A DNA stretch of 18,425 nt from Bdellovibrionales bacterium. GTDB taxonomy: Bacteria; Bdellovibrionota; UBA1018; CAIMNF01. Where the stretch lies: positions 1 to 18,425 of the forward strand of contig CANGWP010000030.1 of the NCBI GenBank assembly GCA_947457605.1, written 5' to 3'. This document shows positions 11,688 to 18,425 of this stretch, one piece after another. Position 1 is the first letter of the stretch. Every line of letters begins with the position of its first letter. The notes beneath the pieces are model-generated. The model saw only the letters and a list, made by a program, of their open reading frames with translations, was not told the origin of the DNA and searched no databases. Both the position numbers and the translations under genes were made by a program.

Positions 11688-13778
11688 TCAAGATTTGGGG
11701 ATTTTCGTCCAGCCGAGGAGCAGCGAGCTCGCCACAACACTGATGCTACTTAAGGCCATTGCAAGTCCCGCAAGAGTGGGACTGAGGGCTCCGCTCGCAG
11801 CAAGCGGGATACACACCACATTGTAGCCAAAAGCCCAAATGAGGTTGTACCGAATTCGGGAATAGGTTCTTCTCGAGATCAGGATTGCGATTAATGCCCG
11901 AGCAGGATCATTGCCCATGATGGTGATTCCCGCAGTCTGCATTGCCACGTCGGTACCACTGGAAAGCGCGATTCCGATATCAGCAGCAGCGAGTGCCGGA
12001 GCATCATTCACCCCATCCCCGACCATTCCCACGCAAAGCCCTGCCTTTTGATAAGCCCGAATCTCGTTGGCCTTCTCCTCCGGCATAAGGTTCCCTTTGA
12101 AATCTGAAATCCCAAGAGCCTTCGCGACTGACGCCACCACCGCGGTGTTATCGCCCGAGAGCAAAATGGGTTTTACCTTCATTCTCTCAAAAGCTCGAAT
12201 CAAGGAAGGAGCGGATGGCTTCAGCTCGTCCTCGAAAAAGAAAACTCCCTCGATTTCCCTGGATTCAAGATTCAGAAGGTAGGAACAGGTGTAAAGTTCC
12301 GAGGATTCGGCCGCGACTTTAAATCCATGATCCAAAAGCAATCTTGCATTTCCAAGCACATACGGGACACCCAGAACACGCGCGATGATTCCTCGCCCCG
12401 GAATCGCCTGATGCCCTGAGAATGAAAATTCATCGGGATTGAATCCCCTTTGCTTCGCCTCTGACAAAACCGCGCTCGCAAGGGGATGCTCACTTCCTTT
12501 TTGTATGCCGGCCGCGACCCTCAGTGCCCGATCGGGGTCCCCCGCAGTAATCCTTACGAGTTTTGGCTTACCCTCTGTAAGTGTTCCGGTCTTGTCTAGT
12601 GCAATGGCATTCATCTTGTGCGCAAGTTCCAGAGCATCCGGATCACGAATCAAGACCCCATTTTTCGCAGCAAGCCCGGTGCCCACCATCATGGCGGTGG
12701 GAGTAGCAAGCCCAAGAGCGCAGGGGCATGCAATCACCAGTACCGAGATTGCCCGAACGATTGACTCCTCATTGATATTTCCGTGAATCAAGAAATAAAC
12801 TCCAAGCACCAGTACCGAAATCGCAATCACAGCGGGCACGAAAAACGCAGCGACCCGATCCACCAGCTTTTGAATGGGGGCCTTCTTCGAGTTTGCATCC
12901 TCAATCAAACGAATCACCTTGGAGAGAAGAGTATCTGCTCCGAGGTGGGACACGCGCACCACCACTCTCCCGACCGTATTGATCGAAGCCCCGATCACCG
13001 AATCGCCCGGTTTTTTGTAAACAAGCCTGCTCTCGCCCGTTAGGAAAGACTCATCCACCTCGGTCTCGCCCTCGAGAACAACCCCATCCAAGGGAACTCT
13101 TTCTCCCGGCAGAACTACGATTTGATCGCCCACCTTGATTCCAGAAATCGGCATTTCGAATTCCTGGTTTCCGATCTTGAGCCTTGCGGTTGTGGGCTTC
13201 AGTTCTTCGAGCGCCTGAAGACTCTTCTTTGTCTTCATTTTGGCCCTGATCTCAAGCCATTTCCCGAGTTTGACCAGAGTCAGGACCGATGCGGCACTCT
13301 CAAAATAAGGATGATGTCCCACAAAGCTCAGGACAAAAGCGGCACCGGTTCCAAGTGCAACAAGAAGATCCATATTTCCCGTGCGATTCCTGAGTGCAGC
13401 AAGTGCCCCCCGATAAAATGGTAGCCCGATGCCCACTTGAACGAGAGATGCGAGAATGAATTGAATCGAAAACGGTAGGGAAAAAGGATGCATCAAAGGG
13501 AGAGTGAGTATCGCCGCTGCGATCACCAAATTCCGCTCCCTTCGCTCATGCGCCACTGACTCATCCGCGCTTTCAGGCCTAAGCCCATAACCCGATTGAA
13601 CCACAGCCCTTTCCATCAGTTCATCGGGGATGTCGATCTCGCCTCGAACTCTTGCTTTTTCCGTGACGAGATTCACCTCGACTTCCAAAACTCCGGGCAC
13701 GGCACGAATCGCCTTTTCCACAGTGTTCACGCAGGAGGCGCAGGTCATTCCCTTGATTTTGTAGGATTTCTCAATCAT
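11688..13778 (-). CDS. copA: Copper(I)-exporting P1B-type ATPase
   Basis: A protein of 696 residues. It has one N-terminal heavy-metal-associated domain with the MTCASC site (C13, C16), then transmembrane segments, the actuator motif LTGES (246-250), the metal-binding CPC (351-353) in IACPCALGLATP, the phosphorylation loop DKTGTLT (D395), the HP pair (431-432) and GDGVNDAP (588-595). The last two membrane helices carry YN (652-653) and MALSS (674-678). CPC, YN and MxxSS together are the signature of Cu(I) transporters, so this protein pumps Cu(I) out of the cytoplasm at the expense of ATP. Many CopA proteins have two metal-binding domains; this one has one and is otherwise complete. Its ATG overlaps the stop of the DUF72-like gene (ATGA), so expression follows the tricorn operon. 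No copper regulator or chaperone gene is visible next to it. Confidence 0.95.
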   Translation of the reverse strand: MIEKSYKIKGMTCASCVNTVEKAIRAVPGVLEVEVNLVTEKARVRGEIDIPDELMERAVVQSGYGLRPESADESVAHERRERNLVIAAAILTLPLMHPFSLPFSIQFILASLVQVGIGLPFYRGALAALRNRTGNMDLLVALGTGAAFVLSFVGHHPYFESAASVLTLVKLGKWLEIRAKMKTKKSLQALEELKPTTARLKIGNQEFEMPISGIKVGDQIVVLPGERVPLDGVVLEGETEVDESFLTGESRLVYKKPGDSVIGASINTVGRVVVRVSHLGADTLLSKVIRLIEDANSKKAPIQKLVDRVAAFFVPAVIAISVLVLGVYFLIHGNINEESIVRAISVLVIACPCALGLATPTAMMVGTGLAAKNGVLIRDPDALELAHKMNAIALDKTGTLTEGKPKLVRITAGDPDRALRVAAGIQKGSEHPLASAVLSEAKQRGFNPDEFSFSGHQAIPGRGIIARVLGVPYVLGNARLLLDHGFKVAAESSELYTCSYLLNLESREIEGVFFFEDELKPSAPSLIRAFERMKVKPILLSGDNTAVVASVAKALGISDFKGNLMPEEKANEIRAYQKAGLCVGMVGDGVNDAPALAAADIGIALSSGTDVAMQTAGITIMGNDPARALIAILISRRTYSRIRYNLIWAFGYNVVCIPLAASGALSPTLAGLAMALSSISVVASSLLLGWTKIPKS

Positions 13779-14410
13779 GCGAATTCCGGAGCTTCCTCGA
13801 TTCGCCCTGAATGGGCAAGAATCAAAATCGCTTCAGGATAAAGACCCATTCGTTTCTGAAACTTTCGAATGAGGACTTCGCCATAGCGACGCATCCAACG
13901 CTCCGGGTGCCAGCCGTGGAGCTTGAAATGAAGTATATTTTCGGTTTTTTCCCGAAACTTCCAATGAAAATCAAGGTCGAGCATCATCATGGCTTGAGGA
14001 AAGGCGGTACGGACCCAGGAGGTGGTCATCGGCGTATCCTCTTCTCCCCATTCAAAACACAGATCTGCTCCTCCGTCCCCGACAGAAAGAGAGAACTCTC
14101 TTCGGGAACGCAAATCCTGGTCATGATCAAACCGTTTCCGCCCCGAGGCGATCAGAAAAAAGCGGATTCTTCCTTCGAACTCCTCGCGAGCCGCATTCAT
14201 CAGATCCTGAAACTCCTCTTTCGATCTCGAAGTGCGAAGAGAGAGTCTTGGGATCACCCCGATCTCTTTTTTGTTGACCCATGTCCTGAATCTTTGTCGA
14301 TCTCGGGCATCCCAGAGCAGGTAATTCTTCAGGTCCACCTCGACTGAGGTAAACTTCTTTGAAAATCGTGAGAAGTTTTCGGTAGAAAACTTCCCTAACC
14401 CAAGATTCAT
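13775..14410 (-). CDS. Short DUF72-like protein
   Basis: A protein of 211 residues without signal peptide or membrane segment. It begins MNLGLGKFSTENFSRFSKKFTSVEVD; the F..F..VEVD stretch and the later HFKLHGWHPERWMRRY (161-176) resemble the two best-conserved parts of DUF72 proteins: the early VExxxTFY strand and the late xxRLHGxxxWxxxY. DUF72 proteins are usually about 240-290 residues TIM-like barrels of unknown function, so this one is short and lacks the usual G(T/C)SGW start. A diverged or trimmed member is the best reading. It overlaps both neighbours by 4 bp (ATGA at each junction), which suggests translational coupling with the protease before it and copA after it. Confidence 0.5.
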   Translation of the reverse strand: MNLGLGKFSTENFSRFSKKFTSVEVDLKNYLLWDARDRQRFRTWVNKKEIGVIPRLSLRTSRSKEEFQDLMNAAREEFEGRIRFFLIASGRKRFDHDQDLRSRREFSLSVGDGGADLCFEWGEEDTPMTTSWVRTAFPQAMMMLDLDFHWKFREKTENILHFKLHGWHPERWMRRYGEVLIRKFQKRMGLYPEAILILAHSGRIEEAPEFA

Positions 14411-17400
14411 TGAATTTCCTTCAGTGCTTCTTGAATCGCAAGATCCAGTTGAGGATCCTCGCCGGCTCGAACCGCATGAGGTGGAAACTCCACCTGAATA
14501 TCCGGCTCCGTTCCGTAATTTTCGAGTGAGTACTCAACATCCGGAAACCAGGTCGAGAATTCGGGCTGCGTGGTATATCCACCATCGATGTGCTGATTTC
14601 GTGGCCAAATTCCGACCACTCCGCCCCAGGTTCGGGTACCCACAAGTTTTCCGATCTTTCGCATCTTGAACGTGTGTGAGAAGATATCTCCGTCTGAACC
14701 CGCATATTCGTTGGTCACGGCAATCACTGTTTTTCTTGGGGTTTCATACGGAATCGATCGCGAGCCAAGCCAGCGGGAATCATCCCGACCGAGAGGCTTC
14801 CGGGCAAGCCGGTCCAAAATAAGTTGGGAAATGTGCCCTCCGGTGTTGTATCGGACATCCACCACCAGACCCTCGCACTCAAGCTCCTCGATGAAGTTCC
14901 GGTGGAACTCGGCAAAACCCTGCCCCACCATATTCGGAATGTGGATGTATCCGAGTCTGCCGTCCGAGGCCTTTTTCACCCGGGCGCGCTTTTCATTGAC
15001 CCAATCCCGGTACCTGAGTGTGGATTCTGATTTCAGGGTTCTGATCATCCCCTCCTCAACTTCCAAACGCCCCTTTCGCTTGAACCTGATCCACACTTCC
15101 TTCCCGGACTGATTCAACGTCGCAGACTGGGGATGCATTTCCTGGGACAACCGAATGCCTCCCAATTCAAGGAGAAGATCACCTTCCTTCAGGTCAATTC
15201 CCGGAACCCGGAGGGGCGAGGTATGGAGGAGATTCCACGACTCACCTTCATGAATTCGCTGAATCTCGTATCCACCGGCATTTGAATCCCATTTCAAATC
15301 AGCTCCGAGGAGGCCAACCGCATACACTGGGACACCACGATAATCCCCTCCGCGTTCATAGGCATGCGAAGTACCCAGCTCACCAATCACTTCCCAGATG
15401 AGATCAGAGAATTCCCGACGACAGCTCACCTTTGAAAGAATAGGCTCATACCTGCGGTATACTGCGTCCCAGTCAATTCCTCCCAGATCTTCCTTCCAGA
15501 AATATTCCTTTTGCTGTCTCCATGCGTCCTTGAACATGTGGATCCATTCCTCCTTTGGCTCCACCATGACCTGTGCCCTCGCAAGATCAATGATCCCGGT
15601 CTTTGGCGATGGATCCTTTGCTGCACCCGGATCAGGCTTGTCGAGTGCTTTCAGAATCCTAAGCTGATTTCCAGAGCGCACAATCCTGATGCCGGACTCA
15701 GGTCTGATCCTGAAGTCACTCACTCCGGTTCCAAAATATTCGAAGGCGCCAGTATCGAAATCAAAACAATCCACATATTCCTTGCCCTGCGGTGCCGGAT
15801 CCACTGGATTCAAATCCAAAGTTCCCTCCACCGGCTCATAGCTCCAGAGCACTTTTCGTCCATACCCCTGGATTTTGGTGTACTTCGCCTCTGATACAGG
15901 AAATTGGAAGACCCGTCTTTCGATCCCCTCAAAGTCAATCTTGCACTCGACTTCGGAGAACGGTGTTGATGACTGCACGCTCTTCTGCATCGCCTCAGGC
16001 AGGGGAGATTCCCTGAGGAATGGAAGGGTCGCATCCCGCCGTAGCACCACGAGCATCGGCAGGCGGGCTTTTGCGAAAGTCATGTCAAAAATGGCATCAT
16101 CATAGATCGGATTGTAGGCACGCCTTGAAAGAAAGTAGAGATACTTCCCTTCAGGATCAAAGCTCGGGCTGAAGTCCTCGAACTTCGACTCCGTTACGGG
16201 TTGGATCTTCATGGAATCAATGTCTGCAATCGAAATCCTCTGTCGATTCGGCGCAAGACTCTGGGCAAATGCCAAAAAACTTCCATCCGGGGACCAGTCA
16301 AAATCCGTCATCATATGATGAGAATTGCGATGTAGAACCTTCGCATCTCCCGTCTCAAGATCCACATGAATCAGCTCATTGCGATGATTTGCAATCGCAG
16401 CCCGCTCTTTTCGAGGAGCCACTTTAAGGCCGGTAATGCGACCAAAGCCACCCGGAATGGATTCACCGGAGATTGTCTTCAACACCTCACCACGATCTGA
16501 AAACACCTGCAGATCCTCAATGAGGCCGGAATCTCGAACCGCAAGCACCCTCTTGCCACAGGGCAACCAATCTGGAAGTTTGTATCGATGTGCAAAATCC
16601 CGCCCGATCTGGGTAACGGGCCCGCTCCAATGGGCCATCTGCAGGATTTTTCCGCGTACCTCGATCAACATGCGCTCCCCTTGGGGCTGAAGTGAAAAAT
16701 TGCGAAATCCGCTCTGGGCGGAAACATTCTTGCGTCGCCCTTTCACCCGATCGCTCATCAATTTGATCTCAAGGCGGGCACTCTGCTGGTTTTTGGTGTC
16801 ATACAGAAACAAATCTCCGGCAGATTGATAGGCAAGCAACTCTCCCCGTCCGGTGAGATTCCGAAAGTAGTACTCACTCGACTCACCGGCTGGATGAAGC
16901 CTCGGGTCTGTTCCGTCGAATTTGCAGGAATGAACTCTTCCAAGCCCCGTCTCATCACTCAAAAAGAAGATCCGCTCTCCCACCACCACGGGGCAGGAAA
17001 GATTCCCTTTCAGTCCGTTCAGACGTTTGAACTCTCCGCCAAATCCATCCTGGGATACCCAAAGCTGGCCTGCGGTCCCTCCGCGGTATCGCTTCCAATA
17101 GGCCGGATCCGCACGAACCATGTTTCGCTCCAGCACCACCAAGCCTTTTTCAGAGAGCGCAAGATGAGTTCCCTCGCCGAGCGCAAGAGGTACTTCAAGA
17201 CCGCCCGTGACCTTGATCGCAAAGAACTCGAACATCCTGTGCGGGTTTTTGGCATTGGACTTAAAAAGAATGGTTTCCCGATCGAGCCAGCCGATGGGAT
17301 AGCTCCACCCTCCGAGAAACGTCATTCTTCGAAGCTCGCCTCCTTGGGCAGGAACAAGGTACACCTCGCAATTTCCCTCCTCCTCGCCGGCAAGCGCGAT

Positions 17401-17562
17401 CCATTGGTCATCCGGTGAAACTCTCGGGCTTGCAATCGGACCCTGGCCGGAGGTAAGTCGAACCGCCCGCAGCTCCCCTTGGAGCGGAACCGTCCAGAGA
17501 TCTTCTTCAGAAATAAAATAGAGATTTGAGCTGCTCATTGAGGGTTGCGATAAATAAGCCAT
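14407..17562 (-). CDS. Tricorn-type protease (S41 family), cytoplasmic
   Basis: A protein of 1051 residues from ATG 17562, with no signal peptide. The N-terminal two thirds are WD/TolB-like propeller blades (SPDDQWIALAG, SPDGSFLAFAQ, DPEGKYLYFLS). Then come a helical C1 domain, a PDZ domain (about 735-840) and the C2 peptidase domain. Counted from ATG 17562, the Thermoplasma tricorn tetrad S745, H746, S965, E1023 corresponds to S732 and H733 in GTSHAYE, S956 in AGSDGDIF, and E1014 in ENYGTEPD, with D957 beside the nucleophile. All catalytic residues are present, so it should be active, cutting peptides released by other proteases. I prefer the start at 17562 because family members begin a few residues before the first blade (MAYLSQP...). 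The open frame also allows ATG 17583, but that would overlap the divergent transporter's start. Neither start has a good ribosome site. Confidence 0.92.
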   Translation of the reverse strand: MAYLSQPSMSSSNLYFISEEDLWTVPLQGELRAVRLTSGQGPIASPRVSPDDQWIALAGEEEGNCEVYLVPAQGGELRRMTFLGGWSYPIGWLDRETILFKSNAKNPHRMFEFFAIKVTGGLEVPLALGEGTHLALSEKGLVVLERNMVRADPAYWKRYRGGTAGQLWVSQDGFGGEFKRLNGLKGNLSCPVVVGERIFFLSDETGLGRVHSCKFDGTDPRLHPAGESSEYYFRNLTGRGELLAYQSAGDLFLYDTKNQQSARLEIKLMSDRVKGRRKNVSAQSGFRNFSLQPQGERMLIEVRGKILQMAHWSGPVTQIGRDFAHRYKLPDWLPCGKRVLAVRDSGLIEDLQVFSDRGEVLKTISGESIPGGFGRITGLKVAPRKERAAIANHRNELIHVDLETGDAKVLHRNSHHMMTDFDWSPDGSFLAFAQSLAPNRQRISIADIDSMKIQPVTESKFEDFSPSFDPEGKYLYFLSRRAYNPIYDDAIFDMTFAKARLPMLVVLRRDATLPFLRESPLPEAMQKSVQSSTPFSEVECKIDFEGIERRVFQFPVSEAKYTKIQGYGRKVLWSYEPVEGTLDLNPVDPAPQGKEYVDCFDFDTGAFEYFGTGVSDFRIRPESGIRIVRSGNQLRILKALDKPDPGAAKDPSPKTGIIDLARAQVMVEPKEEWIHMFKDAWRQQKEYFWKEDLGGIDWDAVYRRYEPILSKVSCRREFSDLIWEVIGELGTSHAYERGGDYRGVPVYAVGLLGADLKWDSNAGGYEIQRIHEGESWNLLHTSPLRVPGIDLKEGDLLLELGGIRLSQEMHPQSATLNQSGKEVWIRFKRKGRLEVEEGMIRTLKSESTLRYRDWVNEKRARVKKASDGRLGYIHIPNMVGQGFAEFHRNFIEELECEGLVVDVRYNTGGHISQLILDRLARKPLGRDDSRWLGSRSIPYETPRKTVIAVTNEYAGSDGDIFSHTFKMRKIGKLVGTRTWGGVVGIWPRNQHIDGGYTTQPEFSTWFPDVEYSLENYGTEPDIQVEFPPHAVRAGEDPQLDLAIQEALKEIQ

Positions 17563-17581
17563 GCGACTAAGTTTAGGGGAC
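17563..17581. promoter_or_regulatory. 19-bp gap between divergent tricorn and MFS genes
   Basis: Only 19 bp separate the two preferred start codons, so any promoter must extend into one or both coding regions. AGGGG at 17575-17579 lies only 2 bases before the transporter's ATG, closer than usual. No clear -35/-10 pair is seen on either strand. Confidence 0.4.
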
Positions 17582-18425
17582 ATGCGCGAGATTTTGAAAC
17601 AAAAACTGATTTGGATTGCGGCCTTTGGCTACTTCGTAGACCTTTATGATTTAGTGCTTTATGGCGCTGTCCGGGTCGAAAGCCTGAAGAGCATCGGATA
17701 CCAGGGAAGCGACCTTTTCAATGTCGGTGCGGACCTTCTGAACATTCAGATGGCCGGCATGCTGATCGGCGGTTTCTTCTTTGGAATCTACGGGGACCGT
17801 CGTGGAAGAAAAGAGGCCCTGTTCGGGTCAATCCTTCTGTATTCCCTCGCGACCTTTCTGAACGCTTATGTTCACGACTACACCAACTATGCAATCGTCC
17901 GTTTCATTGCGGGCTTTGGGCTGGCCGGAGAACTCGGGGCCGCAATCACACTTACGAGCGAGGTGCTTCCCCGCGAAAAGCGCGGACTCGGATCCGTATT
18001 CATCGCTGCGGTGGGTTTCTTGGGTGCAGTTGCCTCTAGCTATATTTCGCAAAAACTTCAGTGGCAAAATGCATATCGGCTTGGTGGCGCCCTTGGCTTC
18101 GTACTGCTTGCGACCCGAATGAGCGTTTATGAATCCCGCCTTTTTCTCGAGAGCAGGCTTTCGACTGCGGATCAGACCTGGGGTTCACTCCCCGTTCTTT
18201 TCGGATCCCTCTCAAGACTAAAACGATTGTTTTTCGCACTTCTTGTGGGAGTTCCGATCTGGTACGTCGCCGGAATCCTGTCTTATTTCGCACCTGAGTT
18301 CGCAAAAGCATTTCAAGTGCAAGGTGATGTGACGGCCGGAGACACCATCATGATGGGATATCTTGGCGCGATTTTAGGCGACATCGCTTGTGGAATCCTC
18401 AGCCAAAAACTGAAGAGCCGAAAGA
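17582..18425 (+). CDS. MFS transporter, 5' part, cut by window end
   Basis: The frame runs from ATG 17582 to the window edge without a stop, giving 281 residues. It shows about eight hydrophobic segments of the major facilitator fold. TM1 carries FGYFVDLYDLVLYG, the 2-3 loop has GDRRGRKEAL (71-80; the family's motif A, GDRxGR), TM4 and its loop read RFIAGFGLAGELGAAI, followed by EVLPREKRG. This set is typical of the sugar/metabolite-H+ symporter branch (ProP, AAHS, MHS-like) and implies an inner-membrane proton-coupled carrier. The substrate cannot be told. Its C-terminal half lies outside the window. It is divergent from the tricorn operon with a 19-bp gap. Confidence 0.88.
   Translation, partial: MREILKQKLIWIAAFGYFVDLYDLVLYGAVRVESLKSIGYQGSDLFNVGADLLNIQMAGMLIGGFFFGIYGDRRGRKEALFGSILLYSLATFLNAYVHDYTNYAIVRFIAGFGLAGELGAAITLTSEVLPREKRGLGSVFIAAVGFLGAVASSYISQKLQWQNAYRLGGALGFVLLATRMSVYESRLFLESRLSTADQTWGSLPVLFGSLSRLKRLFFALLVGVPIWYVAGILSYFAPEFAKAFQVQGDVTAGDTIMMGYLGAILGDIACGILSQKLKSRK

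Noticed and set aside
9873..13778. copA next to nfrB recalls E. coli, where nfrB lies beside the cus copper genes
   Set aside because: The copper genes are unrelated types (P-type ATPase against Cus efflux/two-component), the 465-bp gap separates the operons, and one shared adjacency is easily chance.
1..18425. tRNA, rRNA, CRISPR arrays, insertion sequences, attachment sites
   Set aside because: No cloverleaf, direct-repeat array, transposase or integrase motif was seen; the only repeats are the inverted ones listed.

Overview
The window comes from a Gram-negative bacterium of moderate GC content. Gram-negative is inferred from an outer-membrane-barrel protein with a C-terminal Trp, several Sec signal peptides and a DUF883/ElaB-like membrane-anchored protein. 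The mix of genes (NfrB-like synthase, DUF2334 deacetylase, bacterial tricorn protease) would suit a deltaproteobacterial or Bdellovibrionota-type genome, but I cannot fix the taxon. I see no phage, IS, tRNA, rRNA or CRISPR. The sequence reads as a chromosome with short gaps and ATGA-type overlaps.

Layout. (a) 2-957, plus strand: the 3' part of a SAM methyltransferase and a small DUF883-like protein. (b) 974-11222: the core of the window, which reads as an exopolysaccharide locus of the Nfr type (Escherichia coli NfrA/NfrB, the phage N4 receptor pathway). It has a short outer-membrane barrel (974-1756, minus). Divergent from it are wecB, a UDP-GlcNAc 2-epimerase (1811-2935), and a YihX-like HAD phosphatase (2963-3637). 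Converging on these is a tight five-gene minus-strand operon, in transcription order: NfrB-like inner-membrane glycosyltransferase, two secreted four-cysteine paralogues, a 965-aa secreted protein with PelA-like domain order (TIM-barrel-like, GATase/Rossmann-like, DUF2334 deacetylase), and a secreted GH113-like hydrolase. (c) 11223-11687: a 465-bp gap holding a nested imperfect palindrome of about 280 bp. (d) 11688-17562, minus: a translationally coupled operon of tricorn-type protease, small DUF72-like protein and copper P-type ATPase CopA. (e) 17582-18425, plus: the start of an MFS transporter that runs off the window.

How the genes could work together (inference): WecB makes UDP-ManNAc. 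The NfrB-like synthase polymerises it and moves it across the inner membrane. The DUF2334 protein trims acetyl groups in the periplasm, the GH113-like enzyme cuts chains, and the barrel exports the product. The two four-cysteine proteins have no known role. Compared with E. coli, the synthase lacks the C-terminal MshEN (c-di-GMP-binding) region and the barrel lacks the long periplasmic TPR part. It is therefore a reduced and rearranged Nfr system carrying PelA/PgaB-like modification enzymes. This is the strongest candidate for something not yet described here.
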